Positions 26,392 through 33,903 of a stretch of 64,000 bases of DNA are shown one piece after another. The stretch is from contig NC_014960.1 in assembly GCF_000199675.1 (NCBI RefSeq), positions 3,038,001 to 3,102,000 of the forward strand, given 5' to 3'. How positions within the stretch are numbered: position 1 is the first letter of the stretch; each line of letters begins with the position of its first letter. The translations under genes and the position numbers were made by a program. Origin of the DNA: Anaerolinea thermophila UNI-1 (GTDB lineage: Bacteria > Chloroflexota > Anaerolineae > Anaerolineales > Anaerolineaceae). The notes under the pieces were generated by a model, which was not told the origin of the DNA, did no database searches, and saw only the letters and a program-made list of their open reading frames with translations.

Positions 26392-27069
26392 ATGCCACGA
26401 GCCACGTTAGATCGTCAATTACATTTGATTCAGGACGAAGTCCTGACGTTAGGGAGTATGGTAGAACAGGCGCTGGTGAAATCGGTGGATGCGCTGAAGC
26501 GCCGGGATGTTAAAGCCGCGGCTGAAATCATTCGCGGCGATCAAGCCATCAATGAAAAACGCTATGCCATTGAGAACGGCATCATCGCCGTGGTAGCCAC
26601 ACAGCAACCCATGGCGCACGATCTCCGTCTGCTGGCAGCAGTGCTGGAAGTCATCATCGAACTGGAACGCATGGGCGACTACGCCAAAGGCATTGCCCGT
26701 GTCTGTCAGCGCCTTGAAGGAGTGGATATTCCCATCCCCAGCCGCGAATTTGAACGCATGGCAGAGATTACCGTCTCCATGCTCCACCGTTCCCTCTCCG
26801 CATTCATCAAGGAAGATGCTACACTGGCACACCGCATTCCCGAAGAGGATGAGCAGGTGGATGAATTGTATAACAACGTGTACCGCGGGCTTATTTCCTC
26901 GATGATCGAACATCCCGAATGGATTGACCACACCAACCTGCTGTTGTGGGTGGCGCACAACCTGGAACGCGCCGCCGACCGAGTCACCAACATCTGTGAG
27001 CGCACGGTTTTCATCGCCACCGGCGAACTGCTGGAGATGGATCTGGACGACTACGAAGAGACAGAGTAA
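26392..27069 (+). CDS. phoU: Phosphate signalling protein PhoU
   Basis: 225 residues, all alpha, two PhoU repeats with the metal-binding patterns ELERMGDYAKGIARV and NLERAADRVTNICERTVF. It links the PstSCAB state to the sensor kinase that controls the Pho regulon. 42 bases after pstB with a GAAAGGGG ribosome site; followed by a strong terminator. Confidence 0.96.
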   Translation: MPRATLDRQLHLIQDEVLTLGSMVEQALVKSVDALKRRDVKAAAEIIRGDQAINEKRYAIENGIIAVVATQQPMAHDLRLLAAVLEVIIELERMGDYAKGIARVCQRLEGVDIPIPSREFERMAEITVSMLHRSLSAFIKEDATLAHRIPEEDEQVDELYNNVYRGLISSMIEHPEWIDHTNLLLWVAHNLERAADRVTNICERTVFIATGELLEMDLDDYEETE

Positions 27070-27090
27070 GCCGTTGTCCTTCCCAGAAAT

Positions 27091-27130
27091 ACGGGAGCCC
27101 CTGAAGGGAAAAGGGCTCCCGTTTTCTTTT
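27091..27130 (+). terminator. Terminator of the pst-phoU operon
   Basis: ACGGGAGCCC (27091-27100) pairs with GGGCTCCCGT (27113-27122), followed by TTTCTTTT. Confidence 0.92.
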
Positions 27131-27166
27131 GTCACTCCTGTATAATCAAGATACGGAGGAACCCCC

Positions 27167-28189
27167 ATGAAAGCGTCTGCCTGTTTATGTGCCTATGGGG
27201 CGCGGGTCATCTTAAAACACCTCAAAGCCTTCCAGCGGGAATGGCAGGGCGTGCACACCGGCGCGGAAGACATCGAACATATTCACCGCATGCGGGTGGC
27301 TTCGCGGCGCTTACGGGCAACCCTGCCTCTCTTTGCCCTGTGCTTTCCCGGCAAAAAGGTAGATAACTGGATGAAACATATTCGCCGCGTGACGCGGGCA
27401 TTGGGCGGTGCCCGTGATGCCGATGTGCAGATTGCCCGTGTGCAGGCGTTTCTGGATACGGTGGAAGATATTCGCCTGCGCCCGGGGCTTCAGCGGTTGC
27501 TGTTGCGCCTGCGTCAGGCACGGGCCGGACATCAACCTGCGGTGACCTCTGCGCTGGAAAAACTGGCAGAGCGCGGCATTCTGGATGAGATGAAAATCCT
27601 GCTGGAAGAACACCTGACCATGTGCAATGAAGACACACCGCCGGATGCCGAACTGTACACGCTGGCACGGACTGAAATCACCCGCCGTCTGGACGCTTTC
27701 CTGGCATACGATGCCATCGTACCCCTGCCTGAACGGGTTCAGGAACTGCACGAACTTCGTATTGCCACCAAGTGGCTGCGCTACACGGCCGAGGCGTTTG
27801 CCCCACTGTATCCCGATGAACTAGCCCGCTGGTTAAGTATCCTGCGGGATATTCAGGAACGCCTCGGGCAGATTCACGATGATGACGTCTGGCTGACTTT
27901 TTTACCGGCTTTCCTGGAAGAAGAGCGCCAGCGGGTCGAGATGTTTTACGGCTATACCCGCCCCTTCCGCCGACTGATCGCAGGGGTACAGGCTTTCGAG
28001 CAAGCCTGTCGCGAGGATCGGGAGCGCCTGTACCGCGCCTTTGTGCCTGACTGGCAGACATGGCAGGCAGAGGGAATCTGGGATGCCTTACGGGAACAGG
28101 TCAACCTGCCACAGGTGAATCCAGAAGAGGTTTACCCGCCGCTCAGGCAGGATGAAAATCGCAACGATTCTGTGACAGATTCGGCGTAA
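27167..28189 (+). CDS. CHAD-domain protein (polyphosphate-binding family)
   Basis: 340 residues. Two helical halves with the paired basic/His motifs of CHAD domains: IEHIHRMRVASRRLRATLPLF (about 36-56) and LHELRIATKWLRYTAEAFAPLY (about 194-215). CHAD domains bind polyphosphate on this basic surface. No CYTH triphosphatase domain is fused. It follows phoU, after a terminator, with its own TATAAT (about 27139) and a GGAGG ribosome site, so a link with phosphate storage is a reasonable inference. Confidence 0.88.
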   Translation: MKASACLCAYGARVILKHLKAFQREWQGVHTGAEDIEHIHRMRVASRRLRATLPLFALCFPGKKVDNWMKHIRRVTRALGGARDADVQIARVQAFLDTVEDIRLRPGLQRLLLRLRQARAGHQPAVTSALEKLAERGILDEMKILLEEHLTMCNEDTPPDAELYTLARTEITRRLDAFLAYDAIVPLPERVQELHELRIATKWLRYTAEAFAPLYPDELARWLSILRDIQERLGQIHDDDVWLTFLPAFLEEERQRVEMFYGYTRPFRRLIAGVQAFEQACREDRERLYRAFVPDWQTWQAEGIWDALREQVNLPQVNPEEVYPPLRQDENRNDSVTDSA

Positions 28190-28247
28190 TTTCCGGTAAA
28201 ACTGTGGTAATCTAATCATAGACATCCAGGCAATTCGGGGGGATTTG

Positions 28248-28493
28248 ATGAATTTACGCCCGTCCACACTGATCGCTTTATTGCTGATTTTCTTTCTCGT
28301 GGGTGCCCTCATTGCCCTTGCCAGCGAAGGCGGGAATGTGAATTTCCGACCCATCTCTAACCCCAATGTACAAACCACACTCCAACCGCAGGGAACTCCC
28401 GCGCCGGTGAACGCCGAAGCGGCGGCACTTGGTGCTCCCCCGTCCAATTTTTGGGAAAACCTGCGTCGCTGGCTTGGATTTGCCCCACGCTAG
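28248..28493 (+). CDS. Small single-pass membrane protein
   Basis: 81 residues from ATG 28248, with GGGGGGA five bases upstream; a TTG one codon earlier is also possible. One membrane helix (about 8-27, LIALLLIFFLVGALIALAS), then a Pro/Thr-rich tail ending in WENLRRWLGFAPR, an amphipathic C-terminus. No family recognised. Its stop codon directly abuts the stop codon of the convergent methyltransferase gene. Confidence 0.65.
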   Translation: MNLRPSTLIALLLIFFLVGALIALASEGGNVNFRPISNPNVQTTLQPQGTPAPVNAEAAALGAPPSNFWENLRRWLGFAPR

Positions 28494-29381
28494 TTAGCGT
28501 CTCTTTTCCAAACGGAAATCGTAAATTCCATCGCGCACCGGGTAACGCTGACCACACGAGGGACATAGAATCTCCGGTGGCGTGTCTGCCAGCCCTTCCT
28601 GACCGCACGCCGGACAGCGGAAGAAGCCCTGCCCCGTTGCAAATGTTCCCACTGCGCGGCAACGGGCAAACACGCTGGGGGTCAATTGCCAGAGATTGCC
28701 CGTCCACTGCGCCAGCGAGTCCATGGCAACCAGCAGGCTCAGCGGAAGCAGGCGTTTAAGCAAATCCACGCGGAAATGCGATACAGTCAACTGGCGTTCA
28801 ATGACAAACCCGCTGACTTTGAGCCATTCGCGCACCGTAGCGGGATGAAAGTCAAAATTCAGTGGAGCAAATTCCACCGGCTCTGGAGAAAACGGATTCC
28901 AGGACTGCCGTCGTAAGAGGTAGCGCAGGATGGCTTTGAGATTCTGCTTGTTGGCGTATTCCAGGATGAACACCGCATCCCTCTGCAGGGTGCGGCGCAC
29001 CTGTTCCAGCGCCAGGCGCGGCTCCACCATGTGATGCAGGGTGCGAATCATGGTAGCGGCATCGAACACACCCGCGCTGAAGGGCAGGTAGTAAATATCA
29101 GCGGCAACGTAGCGATAGCGCGGCGAATCGCCCAGCCGCTGACGGGCTTGTTGCAGTTGGGTGTGCGAGTAATCCACCAGGGTAATTTCTTCAAAGCCCT
29201 GATAGCGAGGAGTATTCCGCCCTGCGCCCGCGCCCAGTTCCAGCAGACGCTTGCCGCCTGCAGGAAGCAGGCGGCGCAGTGCCACCGCTTCCACGGCGTC
29301 CTCATAACGGCGTGCGCCCTGCTCCCAGAAGGAAGTCTGATAATCAGAGCCTTCGTAATCACACACTGGAATGGATTTCAT
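28494..29381 (-). CDS. SAM-dependent methyltransferase with C-terminal zinc ribbon
   Basis: 295 residues. Class I methyltransferase: LLELGAGAGRNTPRY (motif I, about 46-60), TLVDYSHTQLQQAR, VAADIYYLPFSAGVFDAATMIRTLHHM (motif IV/V region). A C-terminal ribbon follows, FRCPACGQ...ILCPSCGQRYPVRDGIYDF (about 252-290), similar to Trm112-like/YcaR zinc ribbons. The substrate is unknown. It lies downstream of the SRP RNA on the same strand, with its own ribosome site. Confidence 0.87.
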   Translation of the reverse strand: MKSIPVCDYEGSDYQTSFWEQGARRYEDAVEAVALRRLLPAGGKRLLELGAGAGRNTPRYQGFEEITLVDYSHTQLQQARQRLGDSPRYRYVAADIYYLPFSAGVFDAATMIRTLHHMVEPRLALEQVRRTLQRDAVFILEYANKQNLKAILRYLLRRQSWNPFSPEPVEFAPLNFDFHPATVREWLKVSGFVIERQLTVSHFRVDLLKRLLPLSLLVAMDSLAQWTGNLWQLTPSVFARCRAVGTFATGQGFFRCPACGQEGLADTPPEILCPSCGQRYPVRDGIYDFRLEKRR

Positions 29382-29413
29382 GCTCCCGTTTCTCTCCGCA
29401 GGTCAAAGGTACA

Positions 29414-29525
29414 AAAAGCGCCGGGCAGGTTTGCCGGCGGCACCCAGAGGGACCTCCTTACCGTTGCTTCCTCTCGGACCTGGCGGGGTTCGAAGGTTTC
29501 TGCCGCGCCGGTCCCGCCCGGACGC
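29414..29525 (-). ncRNA. ffs: Signal recognition particle RNA (bacterial small type, 4.5S)
   Basis: The minus strand carries the SRP helix 8 core: GCCAGGTCCGAGAGGAAGC, with a GAGA (GNRA) tetraloop and the conserved AGGAAGCA internal loop side for Ffh binding (around 29463-29483). Outer helix CCGGGCGGG at the 5' end pairs with CCTGCCCGG at the 3' end (29421-29429). The 3' end runs into TTTTT at 29413-29417. About 112 nt. The 5' end is placed from the promoter just upstream. Confidence 0.93.
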
Positions 29526-29531
29526 CTCGTA

Positions 29532-29560
29532 AGCATACCGCAGGAACGGGCAGGTGTCAA
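29532..29560 (-). promoter_or_regulatory. Consensus promoter of the SRP RNA gene
   Basis: On the minus strand TTGACA (29555-29560), a 17-base spacer, then TATGCT (29532-29537). Transcription would start at about 29525, matching the RNA 5' end. The IS element inserted only 11 bases upstream of the -35 box. Confidence 0.85.
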
Positions 29561-29578
29561 GTTGTGATTAACTGAAAT

Positions 29579-30718
29579 TCAGACATGAGTTAGGACAGTT
29601 GGGCGAACGATAGCAACAAACGACGCCAAAGCCTCCTTGACAATGGACTGCCACTCACGGGGTGGAAGCCACCATTTCTGTTTGAGCAAGATAAACAGAC
29701 CCGAATAGCGCCGCCATTTCTTGCCCGTCTTGTGCAGAACGACATCAACATTCTCCTGTAGCTGGTTTGGCGATCCATACAGGCGGTCTCGCAAGCCTTC
29801 ACCGATCAACAAGGCAATCGCATAAACCAACAGCAGCATTGCTACCATCTTTTCCATGTTTTCCTGTCGCTTATTCATCAGCCGGGTCATCCCCAGCAGT
29901 CCTTTCAAATCGCGGAAGGTTTCCTCGATTTTCATCCGCCAGAGATACACCTGCCATGCCCGCTCGGGTTCGAGGTTGCTCATCACCCATAACGGTTCAG
30001 CCAGGCCCTTCTTCCAGACACCGATCAGGTTGACGCATACCTTGCCTTTGTACCACACGGATGGGTGGATTACCTTTTCACCGGGAGCGAGTGATAAGAC
30101 CACTTCCCTGCCCTCGGCATCCCAGAACCTGGGCGGATGGTGGCCCAGGTTCAGACGAATGACAAAGTTCACTCCCTCTTCGACCAGATTGAGCAACAAT
30201 TCGAGGTAACTGAATTCCCGATCCAACACCAACGGACGCTCCCCCAGCAGGTCTTTCAATCCGGCGAACGCACGGACATGGTTCACATTGCGCGACGACC
30301 GGTCAGCGGCGATGGTCTTGGACGAGTAGGTCAGCAAACCGCAAGGGAGAGCCCGTCCGCGATAGGGTGTGGCCAACAGCAACACCCAGAAGCCTCGCGT
30401 CTTGCCGTCTTTGAGCGTGCCGACATACTCCGTCTTCCAGGCTTGTGGACGTTCAATCTCGGTCGGGTCGCCAATCACATACTCGGCTTGTTCACAAAAC
30501 AGACGCCAGAGCATGGCCCGCGGGTCAACCTTTTGCAGAAAGCGCTGGATGCGTTTGTAACTGGCCGCGCTACCGCCGCGCATTTTGCCCGCAATCTCGG
30601 TCAGCCGCAAGGAGCGGGCCACCAGCATGGCTTGCCCAATTTCTGCCGCTTTGGCAGCGGTGATTTCATCATCAAAAAACTCCTCCATGAAAGAACGCAT
30701 CGGGATATACTTATCCAT
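29579..30718 (-). CDS. IS4-family DDE transposase
   Basis: 379 residues. DDE-type core with PLVLDREFSYLELLLNLV (second Asp region) and the family signature YLWRMKIEETFRDLKGLLG (Y-x2-R-x2-IEE-x-FRDLK: the Y-(2)-R-(3)-E-(6)-K motif of IS4 transposases). The first Asp is probably in IAADRSSRN or in the earlier GDPTEIERP. ATG 30718 has AGGAGG 8 bases upstream, but that site lies in a long hairpin (30722-30773). The frame is intact, so the element may still be active. Confidence 0.92.
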   Translation of the reverse strand: MDKYIPMRSFMEEFFDDEITAAKAAEIGQAMLVARSLRLTEIAGKMRGGSAASYKRIQRFLQKVDPRAMLWRLFCEQAEYVIGDPTEIERPQAWKTEYVGTLKDGKTRGFWVLLLATPYRGRALPCGLLTYSSKTIAADRSSRNVNHVRAFAGLKDLLGERPLVLDREFSYLELLLNLVEEGVNFVIRLNLGHHPPRFWDAEGREVVLSLAPGEKVIHPSVWYKGKVCVNLIGVWKKGLAEPLWVMSNLEPERAWQVYLWRMKIEETFRDLKGLLGMTRLMNKRQENMEKMVAMLLLVYAIALLIGEGLRDRLYGSPNQLQENVDVVLHKTGKKWRRYSGLFILLKQKWWLPPREWQSIVKEALASFVAIVRPTVLTHV

Positions 30719-30721
30719 GAT

Positions 30722-30773
30722 GAGCCTCCTACCGATTAGTTGCTGCGAACCAAGTGTATCGGTTGGGAGGCTC
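30722..30773 (-). promoter_or_regulatory. Hairpin masking the transposase ribosome site
   Basis: On the minus strand GAGCCTCC..ACCGAT pairs with ATCGGT.GGAGGCTC (arms 30722-30736 and 30758-30773). The 3' arm contains the AGGAGG of the transposase. A transcript reading in from outside would fold and hide the site; one starting inside the element near the loop would not. IS10 and IS50 use the same kind of protection. Confidence 0.75.
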
Positions 30774-30818
30774 TTTATACACTACAAATGTCCCAACTTA
30801 TGCCCGAACTTCAGGTGA

Positions 30819-31796
30819 TTAACTGAAACCCAGGATGCGATGCGGTTGATAGGGTTCTTCCAGATATTGAATCTCTTCCGGGGTAAGTTGCACCTCCAGC
30901 GCGCCCACCGCCTGCTCCAGTTGTTCCAGTTTGGTGGCGCCGACAATGGGGGCAGTGATGTAGGGCTTGGCAAGCATCCATGCCAGGGCTACCTGTGCCA
31001 TGGGAAGACCGCGCTTCTCGGCCACCTCGGCGACGCGGTAAATGATGGTGGGGTCTTCATTTGCGTAAAGTCGATTGCCGTATTCATCGGTTTGAGCGCG
31101 CATGGTTTTGGCTTCCTCAGAGGTAGGTTTGCGCGCCAGCCTGCCTTTGGCAAGCGGGGAGTAAGGAATGATACCAATGCCCTGATCACGGCACAGCGGA
31201 ATCATCTCGCGCTCTTCCTCGCGGTACATCAGGTTGTAGTGATTCTGCATGGAGACAAAGCGCGCCCAGCCGTGCAAATCGGAGGTGAAAAGGGCTTTGG
31301 CAAACTGCCAGGCATACATGGCCGAAGCGCCAATGTAGCGGGCTTTACCTGCGCGCACCACATCGTTGAGGGCTTCCAGCGTTTCTTCAATAGGGGTTTC
31401 GTAATCCCAGCGGTGAATCTGGTAGAGATCCACATAATCCGTGCCCAGACGCTTCAAACTGGCATCAATGGCACTGAAGATGTGCTTGCGCGACAACCCG
31501 CGGTCGTTGGGACCCGTGCCCATGGGGAAGAAGACCTTGGTGGCAATGACCACCTCGTCCCGCGAGACCATTTCGCGCAGGGCTTTGCCCACCACTACTT
31601 CGCTCATCCCACTGGCGTACACGTTAGCGGTATCGAAGAAGTTAATCCCCAAGTCCAGGGCGCGCTTAATGAAGGGACGGCTCTCTTCCTCGTTGAGTGC
31701 CCATTTCCACTGTTCGGTTGGTTGACCGTAACTCATACAGCCCAGACAAATCCGTGAGACCTTCAAACCAGTGTTACCCAGACGAACGTACTGCAT
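30819..31796 (-). CDS. Aldo/keto reductase
   Basis: 325 residues, TIM-barrel AKR. Catalytic tetrad in NFFDTANVYASGMSE (Asp, Tyr), VVIATKV (Lys) and DLYQIHRWD (His); NADPH-site text YSPLAKGRLARKPTSEEAK and APIVGATKLEQLEQAVGALE. Similar to the YajO/IolS group that reduces small aldehydes. Downstream of a merR gene by 67 bases on the same strand; likely induced by the MerR regulator. GGAAGGAG ribosome site. Confidence 0.94.
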   Translation of the reverse strand: MQYVRLGNTGLKVSRICLGCMSYGQPTEQWKWALNEEESRPFIKRALDLGINFFDTANVYASGMSEVVVGKALREMVSRDEVVIATKVFFPMGTGPNDRGLSRKHIFSAIDASLKRLGTDYVDLYQIHRWDYETPIEETLEALNDVVRAGKARYIGASAMYAWQFAKALFTSDLHGWARFVSMQNHYNLMYREEEREMIPLCRDQGIGIIPYSPLAKGRLARKPTSEEAKTMRAQTDEYGNRLYANEDPTIIYRVAEVAEKRGLPMAQVALAWMLAKPYITAPIVGATKLEQLEQAVGALEVQLTPEEIQYLEEPYQPHRILGFS

Positions 31797-31863
31797 CCTG
31801 ACACTCCTTCCTGTGGCTGAGAAAACTGAAAAAAGACAGGCTTGCCCGACGTTTGAAGAAAAA

Positions 31864-32250
31864 TTATTCCTGCTCAGAGAGCATTTCTTTTTCGCGCATT
31901 AACAGGCGATTTTCGTAGTTGGCAATCTTGCGATCCAGCATGTCCAGCGTTTCCTGCAGTTCCTGAATGCGCTTTGCCAGTTGCTCGCGGTGGGCTTGCA
32001 AAATTTCTTTGCGGGTTGGGATGGTCTCATCACCCTGCTGAACCAGTTGCACATACTCCCGCAGGGAGTCCAGCGGCAAACCAGCGCGCTTCATGCACTG
32101 GATAAAGTCAATCCAGCGTAAGTCCTGCTCGTCGTACTCGCGGATGCCGCTCCCGTTGCGTTTGACCGGCGGGAGCAGTCCAATACGCTCGTAGTAGCGC
32201 AGAGTATCCAGAGAAATCCCAAAGCGTTGGCTCACTTCTGCAATCTTCAT
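31864..32250 (-). CDS. MerR-family transcriptional regulator
   Basis: 128 residues from ATG 32250 (MKIAEVSQRFGISLDTLRYYERIGLL), preceded by GAGGTG; a longer open frame to 32541 crosses repeat sequence and the promoter and is rejected. Winged-helix HTH (1-70) then a long dimerisation coiled coil (about 75-125). No C-terminal metal-binding Cys cluster, so it belongs with the aldehyde/AdhR-like MerR group often paired with aldo/keto reductases or alcohol dehydrogenases. Its promoter has the MerR layout (32270-32300). Confidence 0.93.
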   Translation of the reverse strand: MKIAEVSQRFGISLDTLRYYERIGLLPPVKRNGSGIREYDEQDLRWIDFIQCMKRAGLPLDSLREYVQLVQQGDETIPTRKEILQAHREQLAKRIQELQETLDMLDRKIANYENRLLMREKEMLSEQE

Positions 32251-32269
32251 CTTGCTCACCTCTACTAAC

Positions 32270-32300
32270 AGTTTAAACCCTGGAGTTGACTCCAGGTCAA
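32270..32300 (-). promoter_or_regulatory. MerR-type promoter/operator with 19-bp spacer
   Basis: Minus strand: TTGACC (-35, 32295-32300), 19-base spacer, TAAACT (-10, 32270-32275). The spacer holds the palindrome CCTGGAGTTGACTCCAGG (32279-32296, 8-base arms). The 19-bp spacing with the operator between -35 and -10 is the hallmark of MerR/SoxR-regulated promoters, activated by DNA unwinding. Confidence 0.85.
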
Positions 32301-32355
32301 GTGTTTTTTTGGATTTCCTTACATGATGGGAAAGCAAATTTTTCCAGCCTGGGCT

Positions 32356-32560
32356 TCCAAACGCCGAGTATGCCGGGGATGCGCACGCTTCAACGCGCTC
32401 AGCGCACACCCAATCTCTATTGATCCGCAAACACGTCCCAGCACACGGTTCACCGCATATCCCTCGACAGTCTCGGGGTATGCCGCCCAACCGTTTCCCG
32501 TTGTTCTGCCCGCCAAGATGAAAAATCGCGCCCTTCGACATGCTCAGGGCGCGATAGGAC
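32356..32560. repeat. Dispersed composite repeat (copy 2)
   Basis: CCTCGACAGTCTCGGGG (about 32462-32478) and the inverted repeat ATCGCGCCCT ... AGGGCGCGAT with TCGACATGCTC in the loop (about 32525-32555), plus related GC-rich text. It fills the interval between merR and the M50 protease gene; no gene is seen in it. Confidence 0.55.
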
Positions 32561-32571
32561 TTCCGCCAAAA

Positions 32572-33813
32572 CTACATCCCACTGATGGGTACAGGAGTGA
32601 AAACCAGGAAGAAAATGATGATGCCCAGCACCGCCAGCGCCTTGCGCGGAGGATCCAGCGGGGTGATTTCATCCAGGGGTTCGGCGTAGGCTTTGCCCAG
32701 CCACGAGATGAGCAGAAGCCAGATCAGCCAGTTAATGGAAAGCAAGGACATTGCCAGCAGAATACCCTGAATCCACGGCAAGAGGCGCATGGCGCGCTTG
32801 CGCCCGATAAGCACGTTAATCAGGTGTCCGCCGTCCAGCGTGCCCGCCGGGATAAGGTTCAGGGCAGTGATGAGCAAACCGCCCCACCCCGCCCAGGCAA
32901 CCGGATGCAGACTGACATCCACCCCGCCATAAGGGGGCGGACTGGCGGTGAAGAAATAACGAATCCAGTACAGCACGGGCGGCACACCACCGTAATCTGC
33001 CGGCGCAGGTAAAAGCATGCCAAAGCGCAGATACTTCATCAGCAGATAGAGGATAGAATTGCCTTCCAGCGTCAGCGTCACCGGCGCGGTCAGGCGGTCC
33101 AGGAATTGCTGGAAGAAACCGCCCTCTGAAGGCAATTGCGGCGGAGCGGGCGGCAGTGTACTCAGGTTGGAGAGAGAAAGCCCGATACCCAGCACCAGCA
33201 GAGAGACCACCAACCCGGAGAGCGGTCCGGCAATGCCAATATCCAGCAGAACGCGGCGGTTTTTCACCCGCTCTTTCATGTTGATTACCGCACCCAGCGT
33301 ACCGAACACGTTCGGGAAGGGGATGAAATACGGCAGACTGACATGCACGTTGTGGTAACGCCCCATCAGGTAATGCCCGAACTCATGAGCGCCCATGATG
33401 GAGAGAATGGCAACGGCAAAAGGCCAGCCCGCCGAGAGATATGCCATCAATCCCGGGATGAAACCGGGCGGTGGTTCCTGCGTTATACTCATGGCTCCAC
33501 CAGTGTAAATGACACTGATCAGCGTGAGGATGAAGAGAATCAAATTCAAACGTCCGCTGGAAGGTTTGGGCTGAGGTTGAGCAGGGATGAAGTAAACCAC
33601 ATGCCGTCTGTCTTCCATGCGAAACACGGGAGTCAACTGGTAGGGGCGCAAGGCATCTTCCAACCAGTCATACAGGCGCGCCGTATCTTCCCCCATCAAT
33701 CTGCCACGGTAGCGCACGACGAAACCCTGCTCCACCGAGCCGAGGGTTTTGTCTTCCACGCTCATCACGCGTGTGATCAGAGCATCCAGATCCATGCTTA
33801 AACCGTTATCCAT
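32572..33813 (-). CDS. Site-2-type membrane metalloprotease (M50 family)
   Basis: 413 residues from ATG 33813; a frame to 33897 runs over the promoter. About 7 membrane helices. Zinc site HEFGH (143-147, in IMGAHEFGHYLMGRY) and the third ligand in ALNLIPAGTLDGGHLINVLIGRK (N-x-x-P-x(3)-LDGG). The N-terminal 90 residues are soluble (VEQGFVVRYRGRLMGE...). It probably cleaves membrane-embedded substrates. TATAAT at 33821-33826 lies 7 bases before the ATG, so the mRNA is likely leaderless; ATG 33795 is an alternative start. Confidence 0.9.
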   Translation of the reverse strand: MDNGLSMDLDALITRVMSVEDKTLGSVEQGFVVRYRGRLMGEDTARLYDWLEDALRPYQLTPVFRMEDRRHVVYFIPAQPQPKPSSGRLNLILFILTLISVIYTGGAMSITQEPPPGFIPGLMAYLSAGWPFAVAILSIMGAHEFGHYLMGRYHNVHVSLPYFIPFPNVFGTLGAVINMKERVKNRRVLLDIGIAGPLSGLVVSLLVLGIGLSLSNLSTLPPAPPQLPSEGGFFQQFLDRLTAPVTLTLEGNSILYLLMKYLRFGMLLPAPADYGGVPPVLYWIRYFFTASPPPYGGVDVSLHPVAWAGWGGLLITALNLIPAGTLDGGHLINVLIGRKRAMRLLPWIQGILLAMSLLSINWLIWLLLISWLGKAYAEPLDEITPLDPPRKALAVLGIIIFFLVFTPVPISGM

Positions 33814-33903
33814 GCTTTCAATTATACTGGAATGCACTCCCTCTTTCCTGACAGGATATAATGTAATGGAATGCAATCTGTCGATAGAGAAAGGCAAATC
33901 CTT

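Larger units (their letters stand above)
29572..30814. mobile_element. IS4-family insertion sequence, 1243 bp
   Basis: Imperfect terminal inverted repeats of 26 bp: left end begins CTGAAATTCAGACATG, right end (reverse complement) begins CTGAAGTTCGGGCATA, 21 of 26 matching. The 8-bp direct repeat GTGATTAA flanks it (29564-29571 and 30815-30822). Identity continues for 6 more bases (CTGAAA) because the IS tip resembles the target, so a 14-bp duplication is the alternative reading. One intact transposase gene. It inserted between the aldo/keto reductase stop codon and the SRP RNA promoter without breaking either. Confidence 0.88.

Noticed and set aside
32251..32541. N-terminal extension of the MerR gene
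   Set aside because: It runs through the MerR promoter and dispersed repeat; ATG 32250 has a ribosome site and gives the canonical N-terminus.
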